A DNA stretch of 64,000 bases, taken from Candidatus Amarolinea dominans (GTDB lineage: Bacteria; Chloroflexota; Anaerolineae; SSC4; Amarolineaceae). Position numbers and translations under genes: made by a program. The DNA lies in the NCBI GenBank assembly GCA_016719785.1, contig JADJYJ010000010.1, forward strand, positions 209,856 to 273,855, read 5' to 3'. Positions 44,177 to 52,163 of the stretch are shown piece by piece. The notes under the pieces are model-generated. The model saw only the letters and a list, made by a program, of their open reading frames with translations, was not told the origin of the DNA and did not search any database. How positions within the stretch are numbered: position 1 is the stretch's first letter; every line of letters starts with the position of its first letter.

Positions 44177-45739
44177 CTACTCGCCGTAGATCGAATCACG
44201 ATGCACGTAGATGATCTTTTCGAAGGTGTCTGTCTGTCCTGAGGTCACATTGTCCCACAAGATGCGCATAGTCAACTTCTTCAGACCCTCTTGCCAGTCC
44301 TCGATCACGATCACACCGTGGCCGTTGGGCAGTTCTTCAGGCAATTTGCCGATCTCAGAGTGGATCTCTTCGAAGACCGTAGCGAACTCGCCTTCCTTCG
44401 GGTAAGATGCGGGGTCCTCGGTATCGTATTGCCCGACGGGTAGCCCTTCATACATCAAGACGCGCACCGGGCCTACCCCTTCGACCGGGATGAATTCCTG
44501 GATCACTTCCTGTGCGGGAACACCGGCCACGCCATATTTCGGCGTGCCCATGTAGGAGAGGATGATCATGACCAGGGCAAACACGACCCCGGCTGACAGG
44601 ATCAGCTTGCGGTCGCTGGCGCGGCGGCTCGGGTTGAAGTCCACATAGGGTAGAATGGCGAGGCCGCCAAAGACCACGCCGGGCAGAACCACGCCCATCA
44701 AGGTTTTGTCGCCGAGTTTGAGCAGGCCCTGAATCCAGAGGAAGTACCAGGGCGCCGTGGTGTGGAAGGGCGTCACCAGGGGGTCTGCGTGATGCTCCAG
44801 CGGCGCCGTGTACAGGAAGACGCAGTAGACGACCAGTGCCAGGGTCGCGAGGATGGTCAACAGCATTTCATCTATCATGACATCGGGCAGGAAGTAAACA
44901 CGCTTGTCGGCCGGGACACGCTTACCGGTGTCTTGACCGACCTCCTCTTCACGCGCGGGCAGCGAGATGCCGAAGTGGACCACCTTGTAGTAATGCACGA
45001 AGAAGAAGATCAGCAGCAGCGCGGGCACGAAGAGCACGTGCAGCAGGTAGAAACGCAGCAGGCCGGCCGCGCCGATGTCTGGAGCGCCGCGCAAGATCAG
45101 GTTGATGGCGTTGCCAACCGCTGGCGGCGGCACAGCTTCGGCCATGCTGGTGCCGATGGTGACGGCCCAGAAGGCCAACTGATCCCACGGCAGCAGATAG
45201 CCGCTGAAGCTCAAGAAGAGCGTGGCCAGCAGCAGGATGACACCGGTAAACCAGGTGAATTGGCGTGGTTTCTTGTACGATCCGGTGATGAACGTACGCG
45301 CCATATGAAAGATGACGACGATGACCATGGCTTCGGCGCCGGCCCGGTGCAGGTCGCGCATCAGCGAGCCGAGGGGAACATTGCTGAGGATTCTGAGCAT
45401 ATCCGTATAGGCCGAACGCGGCGTGGGCGCGTAGAAGATCATCAGGAAGATGCCGGTAATCGTCTCCAGCAGGAACAGGAAGGTGCTCAACCAGCCCATG
45501 CGGAAGGTATGCGTCAGTTTGGTGACGCTGGCATGATAAAAAGAGGGCTTGATGTGCAGCCAGAAGGCCTCCGAATGCAACTGGAGGCGAGGGTTTGGAC
45601 GTCCTGGGGGATCACCGCGTAGCATGCCGCGCAGGTCGTTCCAACTGAGACCTGCTGTGAAGCGTGTGATGGCTTCGTCGGCCAGCTCGGCCGCCACAGG
45701 GCGGATGCCCTTGCTACGAAGATCCTGCAAAACACTCAT
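44177..45739 (-). CDS. Cytochrome b of a bc-type quinol:cytochrome c oxidoreductase
   Basis: A 520-residue cytochrome b. Two haem-ligating pairs are seen: H131/H145 (HRAGAEAMVIVVIFHM) and H234/H249, the second pair with the longer b6-type spacing. The usual PEWY quinol motif is replaced by TAPWYFLW. After the last helices, about 100 C-terminal residues form an added hydrophilic tail (VRVLMYEGLPVGQYDTEDP). The N-terminal 70 residues are also hydrophilic. It oxidises menaquinol and passes electrons to the Rieske protein and the cytochromes c encoded downstream, while moving protons. Confidence 0.93.
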   Translation of the reverse strand: MSVLQDLRSKGIRPVAAELADEAITRFTAGLSWNDLRGMLRGDPPGRPNPRLQLHSEAFWLHIKPSFYHASVTKLTHTFRMGWLSTFLFLLETITGIFLMIFYAPTPRSAYTDMLRILSNVPLGSLMRDLHRAGAEAMVIVVIFHMARTFITGSYKKPRQFTWFTGVILLLATLFLSFSGYLLPWDQLAFWAVTIGTSMAEAVPPPAVGNAINLILRGAPDIGAAGLLRFYLLHVLFVPALLLIFFFVHYYKVVHFGISLPAREEEVGQDTGKRVPADKRVYFLPDVMIDEMLLTILATLALVVYCVFLYTAPLEHHADPLVTPFHTTAPWYFLWIQGLLKLGDKTLMGVVLPGVVFGGLAILPYVDFNPSRRASDRKLILSAGVVFALVMIILSYMGTPKYGVAGVPAQEVIQEFIPVEGVGPVRVLMYEGLPVGQYDTEDPASYPKEGEFATVFEEIHSEIGKLPEELPNGHGVIVIEDWQEGLKKLTMRILWDNVTSGQTDTFEKIIYVHRDSIYGE

Positions 45740-45945
45740 AAAGGCTCTCCTTCAAGAGAATGTTCTGAAGAACGGTCTCTCAACGATTCGGCAGATTCAG
45801 GGCATGCCTGGAGGCAGGCGCCGAGTGCTAAGGAATGAGAATTTTTCAACTGTCCAGTTCCGAGCAAATTCTGAGCATACAGACAGCACCAAAGCGGACA
45901 CTTATTTAATTCTCATTCCTAACCGCTGAGACAACGAGGAAAAAA
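45740..45945 (-). other. Rieske-cytochrome b intergenic region with distant inverted repeat
   Basis: 206 bases without a gene. AGGAATGAGAATT (45831-45843) is repeated in reverse complement at 45908-45920, bringing 64 bases into a loop, a large stem that might affect transcript passage from the Rieske gene to cytochrome b. A smaller hairpin GCCTGGAGGCAGGC sits at about 45806. Confidence 0.55.
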
Positions 45946-46569
45946 TTACGATTTTTGGATGGGCGGTGCGCCTGGGGCTGGCGCCTGCTGCTCTCCGCCC
46001 GGGATTGGCGTCATACCGGAGCGCATCAGGCGTTTGCCGGTGTCTACCATCACCGTGAAGTTGGGGTCACTCACCTGGACGGCCGCGTCGGACCCGGTGG
46101 TTTCGGACACAACATTGCCGGAACCGTCAAGCATTCGAATCGTGAATTGATCCAGACCACGGGCGGCCGGGCCGCGCATCAAACTGCCATCGAGCCAAAA
46201 ACGGGAGCCGTGGCAGGGGCACTGGAAACGGTAGTTGAGTGTGTCCCACTCATACAGACATCCGAGGTGCGTACACACTTTGTAGAGTGCCCTCACCCCA
46301 TCTTCGGTGCGCACCATCCAGAACTTACCGGTGGTGTTGGGCACAGGCGCCGCATTGACTGCGGGCAGCGCCGACGCGGGGCCAAGGTTGAACTCGCCGC
46401 CAAATTCACCTGGTTTGAAACGGGGCAGGCCAAAGGCATACGAGGCGACGCCAGATCCGGCCGCCAGCACGCCCAGGGAAGCGCCCCAGGCATACATGAG
46501 AAACTCACGACGCGAGACGGCGCCGCTCACCTCAGCGGTCGGCTTCCTGGCTGTTTTGGGTTCTGCCAT
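45946..46569 (-). CDS. Rieske iron-sulfur protein, Tat-exported
   Basis: 207 residues. The Tat signal SRREFLMYAWG (20-30) precedes a membrane helix; the Rieske domain binds its [2Fe-2S] cluster through C99-THLG-C104 and C117-PCHG, with H101 and H120 as ligands. A disulfide partner pair is inherent in these motifs. The C-terminus is Pro/Ala-rich. It is first in the operon Rieske, cytochrome b, two cytochromes c. The promoter lies about 80 bases upstream. ATG 46569 is the natural start. Confidence 0.95.
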   Translation of the reverse strand: MAEPKTARKPTAEVSGAVSRREFLMYAWGASLGVLAAGSGVASYAFGLPRFKPGEFGGEFNLGPASALPAVNAAPVPNTTGKFWMVRTEDGVRALYKVCTHLGCLYEWDTLNYRFQCPCHGSRFWLDGSLMRGPAARGLDQFTIRMLDGSGNVVSETTGSDAAVQVSDPNFTVMVDTGKRLMRSGMTPIPGGEQQAPAPGAPPIQKS

Positions 46570-46651
46570 ACCGATCTGAGCCTCCTTCTTCTACTTACTT
46601 TTGCTGCTACTTTCTACGAGTTGAGATCTATCGTGATGGCTGCTATGTCAG

Positions 46652-46680
46652 ATTATATCATGATTAACCGATCCTCACAA
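46652..46680 (-). promoter_or_regulatory. Sigma70 promoter of the bc-complex operon
   Basis: On the minus strand: TTGTGA (46675-46680), 17-bp spacer, TATAAT (46652-46657). About 75 bases upstream of the Rieske start. Confidence 0.7.
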
Positions 46681-46759
46681 ACTTGCGTGATTCGGAACAA
46701 ACGCACACGCGGTTCAACGTGTACCCGAACCCGACCCGGATTGGCCCAAATCCTGCCTC

Positions 46760-46788
46760 TTGACAGAGCGTCGCGCGCGTGCTATGCT
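46760..46788 (+). promoter_or_regulatory. Sigma70 promoter of the 46948 gene
   Basis: TTGACA (46760-46765), 17-bp spacer, TATGCT (46783-46788). The start codon is about 150 bases downstream, leaving a long leader. Confidence 0.65.
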
Positions 46789-46947
46789 GTCACCGGTCGT
46801 AAGCCTGTTCCCCGCCTTCCTAGTTGCCTCCCGCCGCCGGAAGTCCCTGGCGAGAGTGTTTTCTCCCGCCTGCGACCTCCTTCAGCAGTCAGGAAAATGT
46901 TCCTGACCCCATCCGTTTCGATTGCTGCACGAAAGGAGCCCGTTCTC

Positions 46948-47550
46948 ATGTTGCAAATGAATCAATTGACGAATGAACTTGTGGTGGCCGAGGCGATGGC
47001 ATCTGAATTGTCCGACTATCTCCTGGATGATCGCCTCTTCCGTCAGATCGTCGTGCAGGGGCCGCTGGGCACACAGCAGCCCAAAATGACCCTGGGCGGG
47101 CTGCTCAGCCGCCTGCAGATGCTGCAGTTCCGGGCGGCGGCGCTGGAGCCAGCCGAGCGGTCACGTGTCGAACAGGTAGCGGCGGCCGTTGATCAGGCCC
47201 GCCGCACCTACCGGGCGTCGTGGGAGTCCTTTGTGCGCAAGGAGATCAAGAGCAATTTGGACTCCTGGCGTTGGTATATGGACGAGTGCTTTCGGCGCGG
47301 TGGCTGTGCCAGCACGTACCCGGCTGAGGTGCGTGCGCGCGTGCGCCTGGCGCTGTTGTTGACGGAGGCGACGGGCGCCGGCTTCGAAATTCTGGCTGAA
47401 CAGGGCCACCTGCGGCGCCTGGACAGCCAACTGCGCAATGTCTGGCGCGATGGGGCCTTTCTGCTCGATCCCGGGCTGCGCGGCCTCTATCCGGCGGACA
47501 GCTTCTGGTGGCTGTATGGCCTGCCCAAGGGAGGCGACGACGATGATTAG
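46948..47550 (+). CDS. Conserved helical protein of unknown function
   Basis: A 200-residue protein without signal or membrane segment. It is strongly helical (LLSRLQMLQFRAAALEPAERS; RVEQVAAAVDQARRTY) with a Trp-rich part (SNLDSWRWYMDECFR) and a tail of Asp residues. I recognise no family. ATG 46948 follows GAAAGGAG (46931-46938); the longer open frame upstream crosses the Rieske gene in antisense and is not used. It is flanked by the divergent bc operon and the convergent EamA gene. Confidence 0.7.
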   Translation: MLQMNQLTNELVVAEAMASELSDYLLDDRLFRQIVVQGPLGTQQPKMTLGGLLSRLQMLQFRAAALEPAERSRVEQVAAAVDQARRTYRASWESFVRKEIKSNLDSWRWYMDECFRRGGCASTYPAEVRARVRLALLLTEATGAGFEILAEQGHLRRLDSQLRNVWRDGAFLLDPGLRGLYPADSFWWLYGLPKGGDDDD

Positions 47551-47569
47551 GGCGCCAGCCGCCGGTCGT

Positions 47570-48481
47570 TTAGCCTGTTGGGGTCGCTTGACGGCGCCGC
47601 CGCAACCACACGCCTGACTCAGACACCAACATGCCAGTCAGAATCAGTCCACAGCCCACGATCGCGCGCGGTGTCAACTGCTCGCCAATGAGGAGAAAAC
47701 TGAAGATGGCAGCGAACACCGGTTCGGTGGCAAAAATGAGCGCGGTGTGGGTGGGACTGGTCAGGCGCTGAGCCTTCGTCTGCGCCCAGAAGGCAAACGA
47801 GGTGGCCATGACACCGGTAAAAGCGGCCGCAAACCAGACTTGACGGCCCGGCCAGGTGGGCGGGCCGTCCACAGCCAGCGCCACCAGCCAGCTCAGGATG
47901 GCGACGCCGGCAATTTGACCAACCGCCAGGGGTACGGCGTCGAAGCGGGGCGCAAAGTGGCCGACGAGCAGAATCTGCGCCGCAAAGGAGATGGCGCAGC
48001 CCAGGACGAGCAGATCGCCCGGCGCGATGCTGAGGTCGCCATTCAGCGTCAAGGCGGCCAGGCCCACCGTGGCCAGCGCCACACCGAGCCATGCGCCGGC
48101 ATGGGGCGGACGCCGCAGGAAGAGCGCCGAACCGAGAGGAACCAGCACCACCGAAATACCGGTGATGAATCCGGCCTTGGCTGGCGTGGTGAAGCGCAGT
48201 CCGTAGGTCTGAAAGGCATAGCCGGCAAACAAGGTGACACTGATGAGCAGGCTGGGCAGCAGGACGCGCCGGTAGCGCCCGGGATCTCTGGCGGTGGACA
48301 GCGGCCGCAGGAGTAAGGGAAGAAAGACCAGGGTGGCCAGGGTGAAGCGAATGGCGAGAAATGTGACCACGGGAAAGGTCGCCACAGCTTTCTGAACGGT
48401 CACGAAGGTGCCGCCCCAGATGGCAGTGACGGCCAGCAGCATGATGTCCGCGTACCAGCCGCGAAAGAGTTTGGTGCTCAA
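47570..48481 (-). CDS. EamA/DMT-family transporter
   Basis: A 303-residue drug/metabolite transporter: ten hydrophobic helices in two EamA repeats (first: LLAVTAIWGGTFVTVQKAV; second: DLLVLGCAISFAAQILLVG). The conserved TPTHTALIFATEPVFAAIF segment of the second repeat is present, and the Cterminus is cytoplasmic and basic. Substrate unknown. The best start is TTG 48481, giving a short basic N-terminus; no strong ribosome site precedes it. It ends 20 bases from the convergent hypothetical gene. Confidence 0.9.
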   Translation of the reverse strand: MSTKLFRGWYADIMLLAVTAIWGGTFVTVQKAVATFPVVTFLAIRFTLATLVFLPLLLRPLSTARDPGRYRRVLLPSLLISVTLFAGYAFQTYGLRFTTPAKAGFITGISVVLVPLGSALFLRRPPHAGAWLGVALATVGLAALTLNGDLSIAPGDLLVLGCAISFAAQILLVGHFAPRFDAVPLAVGQIAGVAILSWLVALAVDGPPTWPGRQVWFAAAFTGVMATSFAFWAQTKAQRLTSPTHTALIFATEPVFAAIFSFLLIGEQLTPRAIVGCGLILTGMLVSESGVWLRRRRQATPTG

Positions 48482-48575
48482 GGCAATGGGTGTCTCACGC
48501 GTGATGGGAGATAATCTGAGAACCCGAGCCTGGCCGGGTCAGCCTGTCTCAGGCCAATTGGGCCAGCGCATGAAA

Positions 48576-48620
48576 ACAGCCCGGCCTGCACCGGCCGCGA
48601 ACCGGTACAGGCTGGGCTGT
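48576..48620 (-). terminator. Terminator of the L,D-transpeptidase gene
   Basis: 19-base arms (48576-48594 and 48602-48620) pairing with only two G-U wobbles, loop of 7, followed on the minus strand by TTTT. It lies 9 bases after the stop at 48629. Confidence 0.8.
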
Positions 48621-48628
48621 TGACTGGT

Positions 48629-49498
48629 TTACCCGTGAATGTTGACGACTGTGCCCACCGGCGCCCAGTTGAACAGCCATTGAGCATCGGCGGTGCGCAG
48701 ATTGACACAACCGTGGCTCATCGGGCGGCCAAAGTTGTTGTGCCAATAGGCGCCGTGCAGGCCGTAGCCTTTGTGGAAGTACATGGTGTACGGCACGCCA
48801 GGCAAGTTATAGCCTGGTCCGGACATGGTGGTAGAGCGGTATTTGACATAAACCTTGAAACGTCCCTGGACGGTCGGCGTGCGCGGCAGGCCGGTGCTGA
48901 CTAACGCATTGAAGACGGGGCGGCTGCCTTCGTAAGCGGTTAGGCGTTGGGCGCTGAGATCAACATCAATCCAGCGGCCGCTGACAGCAGGGCTGGATGG
49001 AGCGCCGCCGCCTATGGCGCCGCCGCCGGTGCTGCCGCCTGAAATGGCCAGGCGTTGACCGACATAGATCACATTGGGATTGGCGAGGTTGTTGGCCCGC
49101 ATCAGTCTGGCGACGGTCATGTGGTAGCGGGCCGCGATGGAGGACAGGGTGTCACCGCGACGCACAATGTACGTGCCGGGGGTGGGTGAGGTGGGCGCCG
49201 CGGCCGGCGGGCTGACCGCACTGCTACCGCCAGGTATGACCAGGCGTTGACCCACGTAAACGAAATTGGCGTTGCGAATGCCGTTGGCATTCATCAGCGC
49301 CTGCACGGTTGTTCCGTAACGCGCCGCAATGCGTCCCAGGGTGTCGCCGGCGCGTACGACGTAGATGGTGCCGCTTGCCTGGGCGGGGCGGCTGACAATT
49401 CCTTGACCAGGACTACTGGCTGCCGCCGTGCCGCCGCCCACGAAGGTACTCACGGCCACGATCACGACGATCAATGAAAAACACAAACGACGATGCAT
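48629..49498 (-). CDS. L,D-transpeptidase with two LysM domains
   Basis: A 289-residue exported enzyme that cross-links peptidoglycan stem peptides 3-3 or anchors proteins. A signal peptide (to about residue 27) is followed by LysM 1 (44-89, IYVVRAGDTLGRIAARYG), LysM 2 (109-153), and a YkuD catalytic domain (172-288) with HGAYWHNNFG and the nucleophile C264 in MSHGCVNL. LysM modules bind glycan. It is transcribed alone from the promoter at 49623. The presence of a peptidoglycan enzyme fits a cell wall with murein, which is present in at least some Chloroflexota. Confidence 0.95.
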   Translation of the reverse strand: MHRRLCFSLIVVIVAVSTFVGGGTAAASSPGQGIVSRPAQASGTIYVVRAGDTLGRIAARYGTTVQALMNANGIRNANFVYVGQRLVIPGGSSAVSPPAAAPTSPTPGTYIVRRGDTLSSIAARYHMTVARLMRANNLANPNVIYVGQRLAISGGSTGGGAIGGGAPSSPAVSGRWIDVDLSAQRLTAYEGSRPVFNALVSTGLPRTPTVQGRFKVYVKYRSTTMSGPGYNLPGVPYTMYFHKGYGLHGAYWHNNFGRPMSHGCVNLRTADAQWLFNWAPVGTVVNIHG

Positions 49499-49622
49499 GG
49501 TTCCTCCTCAATCTCACGCGGTGATGGTATTCACGCCCACGGCATCGTCTTTGGGTTGCATTGAGAGAGTTCTGCCGACGTTGCCGGGTGGCAAAAGTAC
49601 AGGGGATAGACAACTCAACGTT

Positions 49623-49651
49623 AGTATACCAGAATATGCGGCCATGTGCAA
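49623..49651 (-). promoter_or_regulatory. Sigma70 promoter of the L,D-transpeptidase
   Basis: On the minus strand: TTGCAC (49646-49651), 17-bp spacer, TATACT (49623-49628). The leader is about 115 bases. Confidence 0.65.
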
Positions 49652-49745
49652 CCGTGCTGCTTCTAAATTAGCCCGCGTGGGCATGTGGAATAATTTCTAC
49701 AAGCGAACAGTCCGGCCGCCGGTCTTGTTCGGGGACAAAAACAGG

Positions 49746-49775
49746 TTGGCATTGCCTTTTCGCTTATGCTATAAT
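49746..49775 (+). promoter_or_regulatory. Sigma70 promoter of the cyclase-ccm operon
   Basis: TTGGCA (49746-49751), 18-bp spacer, TATAAT (49770-49775), about 100 bases before ATG 49881. Confidence 0.7.
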
Positions 49776-49880
49776 TGCCCAGGCTCAACCGAGGGGGGCG
49801 CGTGCTGTTCTTACGCAAACATCGGCGATCACACTGAAGACCATGGACAGGGGAGGACCGGGCAGAACCGGGCAGAACAG

Positions 49881-50954
49881 ATGGAAGACCGCTTACGCCA
49901 CATACTGCTGGTGGATGATGAACCAGAAACATTGCGGCTGCTGCGTAAGGTGGTACAGGCTGAAGGGTATTCCGTGCAAGAGGCCGCGGATGGCGTGGAG
50001 GCCTTGAGCATTTATCGCCAGCGTGTACCTGACCTGATGTTGCTGGACATCATCATGCCGCGCCTGGACGGCATGGCCGTGCTGCGTGAAGTCCGCAGCC
50101 ACAATGCGATTACCGGCATCATCATGGTGAGCGCGCTAACGTCGGAAAAGCTGACGTTGGAGGCAATGCAGGCCGGCGCCGATGACTACGTGAGCAAGCC
50201 CTTTCCCCTCAAGGAATTGCGCACGCGCATCAGCCAGGTGATCGAAAAGGTACGCCTGCGCCAGGAGAACGCCCAACTGCAGCGCCGCCTGGATGAAGCG
50301 AATGCCCGCATCAAGGCCCTGTTCGAGCGCTACACCTCTGCGCCGGTGGCCGAGCAGTTGATGTCCCAGGCAGAGATGCCGCAACTGGGCGGGGAGATCC
50401 AGGAAATCACGGTTCTCTTTGTGGATATTCGCGGCTTCACCCCCCTTGCCGAAGTGCTCGATCCGCGCGAGCTGGTCCAAATCCTGAATACGTACCTGGC
50501 GATTGCGGCCGATGCCATGCTCAAGGCTGGCGGCACGGTAGATAAATTTATGGGCGACTCCGCCATGGCGATGTTCAACGCACCGGCGCGCCAACCAGAC
50601 CATGTCTGGCGCGCGCTGCAGACAGCCGCCGACATTCAGAAGGGACAGCATGTCTTACGGGAGACCGCGGGCAACCAGGGGCTGAGTTTTGGCATCGGGC
50701 TGCACACCGGCAAGGCGCTGGTGGGCAATATCGGCACAGCGCAGTTGATGAACTTCACCGCCATTGGCGACTGCGTCAACGTGGCGCAGCGCCTGCAGGC
50801 CATGTCGCACGGCGGCCAGGTCCTCTTGAGCGCAGACTCCTATCGCCATGTGTTTTCCGCGGTGGAAGTGCGCAGCCTGGGCGAAATGCGTGTGCGGGGC
50901 CGCAGCGAACCGATCACCGTCTACGAATTTTTAGGCTTCAAGGGTGAGAAATGA
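49881..50954 (+). CDS. Response regulator-adenylate/guanylate cyclase
   Basis: A 357-residue protein joining a receiver domain (1-125; D11-D12, phospho-acceptor D56, Lys in VSKPFPLKE) to a coiled-coil linker (RLRQENAQLQRRLDEANARI) and a class III nucleotide cyclase catalytic domain (about 170-350). The two metal-binding aspartates are in FVDIRGFTPL and GDSAMAMFN; FTAIGDCVNVAQRL completes the site. Phosphorylation would control cAMP (or cGMP) production. ATG 49881 has a weak ribosome site; the upstream open frame lacks homology. Its stop overlaps the ccmH start, linking second-messenger signalling to cytochrome maturation. Confidence 0.92.
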   Translation: MEDRLRHILLVDDEPETLRLLRKVVQAEGYSVQEAADGVEALSIYRQRVPDLMLLDIIMPRLDGMAVLREVRSHNAITGIIMVSALTSEKLTLEAMQAGADDYVSKPFPLKELRTRISQVIEKVRLRQENAQLQRRLDEANARIKALFERYTSAPVAEQLMSQAEMPQLGGEIQEITVLFVDIRGFTPLAEVLDPRELVQILNTYLAIAADAMLKAGGTVDKFMGDSAMAMFNAPARQPDHVWRALQTAADIQKGQHVLRETAGNQGLSFGIGLHTGKALVGNIGTAQLMNFTAIGDCVNVAQRLQAMSHGGQVLLSADSYRHVFSAVEVRSLGEMRVRGRSEPITVYEFLGFKGEK

Positions 50955-51517
50955 GCTTTCGTCTATTTCATTCCTCCCATTCCTCCCATCCCTCCCATCC
51001 CTCCCATCCCTCCCATCCCTCTCGCATCCGTCGTTTGTGGCTGCCTGGCGCCCTGTTGGGCCTGTGGCTGGTCGCCATCCTGCTGCTGCCGGGCGCAAGC
51101 CTGGCGCAGCAAACCGTCACCACGGAGCAGGTGACGGCCGTGGCTCGTGAACTGTGGTGCCCGCTCTGCAACAGTGTGCGCCTCGACACCTGCGAACTGA
51201 AGGCGTGTGAGCAGATGCGCGAAATGATTGCCGAAAAACTGGCGGCCGGCGCCAGCACCGCTGAGATCAAGGCGTACTTCATTCAGCAGTACGGGCCGCA
51301 GGTGCTCGGTGAGCCGCCGCGCCAGGGCTTCAACTGGCTGGCCTGGGTCGTTCCCTTTGCCGCGCTCGCCCTCGCCGGGGCCTGGGTCTTCTACGCCCTG
51401 CGCCGTTGGACGCGGCGCCCGCTCACGGCTGTTGCCCGCGTGACGCCCGCGCCGCTTGACGATCTGCCCGTGGAGCAGTTACAACGCTTACAAGAGGAGT
51501 TGCGCAAGATTGACTAA
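50951..51517 (+). CDS. Cytochrome c maturation protein CcmH-like
   Basis: 188 residues. After a Ser/His/Pro repeat tail (SSHPSHPSHPS, from tandem TCCCATCCCT DNA) come a membrane helix (LPGALLGLWLVAILLLP), the periplasmic CcmH domain and a second helix. The redox site is WCPLC...DTCELKAC, a four-cysteine variant of the usual RCxxC, followed by the conserved MREMIAEKLAAGASTAEIKA and FIQQYGPQVLGEPP. It reduces apocytochrome cysteines for haem attachment. ATGA overlaps the cyclase stop; the next gene starts in its last codons. Confidence 0.88.
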   Translation: MSFRLFHSSHSSHPSHPSHPSHPSRIRRLWLPGALLGLWLVAILLLPGASLAQQTVTTEQVTAVARELWCPLCNSVRLDTCELKACEQMREMIAEKLAAGASTAEIKAYFIQQYGPQVLGEPPRQGFNWLAWVVPFAALALAGAWVFYALRRWTRRPLTAVARVTPAPLDDLPVEQLQRLQEELRKID

Positions 51518-52103
51518 CTCATCGCTCGATCCTGCCGTCTCGCCCGCGCCGCCTTCCAATAGCCAGGCCGTGCGCTGGGCGGTGATTGCCATCGCCGTCC
51601 TGTTCGTGGCGTTCTTTGCCTATGCCCTGGTGGCCAAGCGCGAGGCCCCGCGTCCCTCGGCCGGCGCCGCGCCCGACTTCTCCCTTTCGCTCTTCGCAGA
51701 TTACCGCGGTGGTTTTGGCGACACGCTCAGCCTGGCCGACCTCGAAGGCAAAGTCGTGGTCCTCAATTTTTGGGCCAGTTGGTGCGACCCGTGCAAGGAA
51801 GAAGCGGCAACCCTGCAGAAGGCTTCTGTTGATTACGCCAACCGCGGCGTCGTTTTCGTTGGCGTGGATTACCTGGATCAGGAACCTGTCGCACTGCGTT
51901 ACCTGAAAGAGTACGAGATTACCTACGCCAACGGCCCGGACCTGGCCAGCCAGATTGCCCGGCGCTACCGCATTCAGGGCGTACCCGAAACCTTCTTTAT
52001 CAGGGCTGACGGCACGGTGGATTGGTTCAAGATCGGCCCCTTGTCCGCAAGCGAACTGAACAACTGCCTGGATCAGTTGACCTCCGGCGGTAGCTGTAAA
52101 TAA
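51510..52103 (+). CDS. Thioredoxin-like CcmG/TlpA protein
   Basis: A 197-residue membrane-anchored thioredoxin. One helix (VRWAVIAIAVLFVAFFAYALV) precedes the periplasmic domain with active site FWASWCDPC (C92, C95) and the cis-proline in GVPETFFIR. It supplies reducing power to CcmH or apocytochromes. TTG 51510 is chosen because AGAGGAG lies 10 bases upstream; it overlaps the ccmH stop by 8 bases. The reading frame is otherwise open further upstream inside ccmH. Family: TlpA/DsbE (AhpC-TSA), role assigned by context. Confidence 0.9.
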   Translation: MTNSSLDPAVSPAPPSNSQAVRWAVIAIAVLFVAFFAYALVAKREAPRPSAGAAPDFSLSLFADYRGGFGDTLSLADLEGKVVVLNFWASWCDPCKEEAATLQKASVDYANRGVVFVGVDYLDQEPVALRYLKEYEITYANGPDLASQIARRYRIQGVPETFFIRADGTVDWFKIGPLSASELNNCLDQLTSGGSCK

Positions 52104-52163
52104 CCCCGCTGTTGACAGGCATAAGACCTGTCTTGTCCTGCCCCATTTCAAGGAGAGATGCGC

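Larger units (their letters stand above)
46570..46947. other. Intergenic region with two divergent promoters
   Basis: Besides the minus promoter at 46652 and the plus promoter at 46760, I see no gene. The two promoters are about 100 bases apart and drive the bc operon and the hypothetical gene in opposite directions. Confidence 0.6.
49499..49880. other. Divergent intergenic region
   Basis: No gene supported. Holds the divergent promoters at 49623 (minus) and 49746 (plus). The 10-bp direct repeat GGGCAGAACC/GGGCAGAACA (49860-49880) precedes the cyclase start. Confidence 0.55.

Noticed and set aside
45955..46947. Long plus-strand frame before the 46948 gene
   Set aside because: Passes through the Rieske gene in antisense; the promoter at 46760 and ribosome site at 46931 place the start at 46948.
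51000..51030. Ser/His/Pro repeat of ccmH as a metal-binding domain
   Set aside because: It arises from a simple 10-bp DNA repeat and is cut off before the membrane helix; no reason to assign function.
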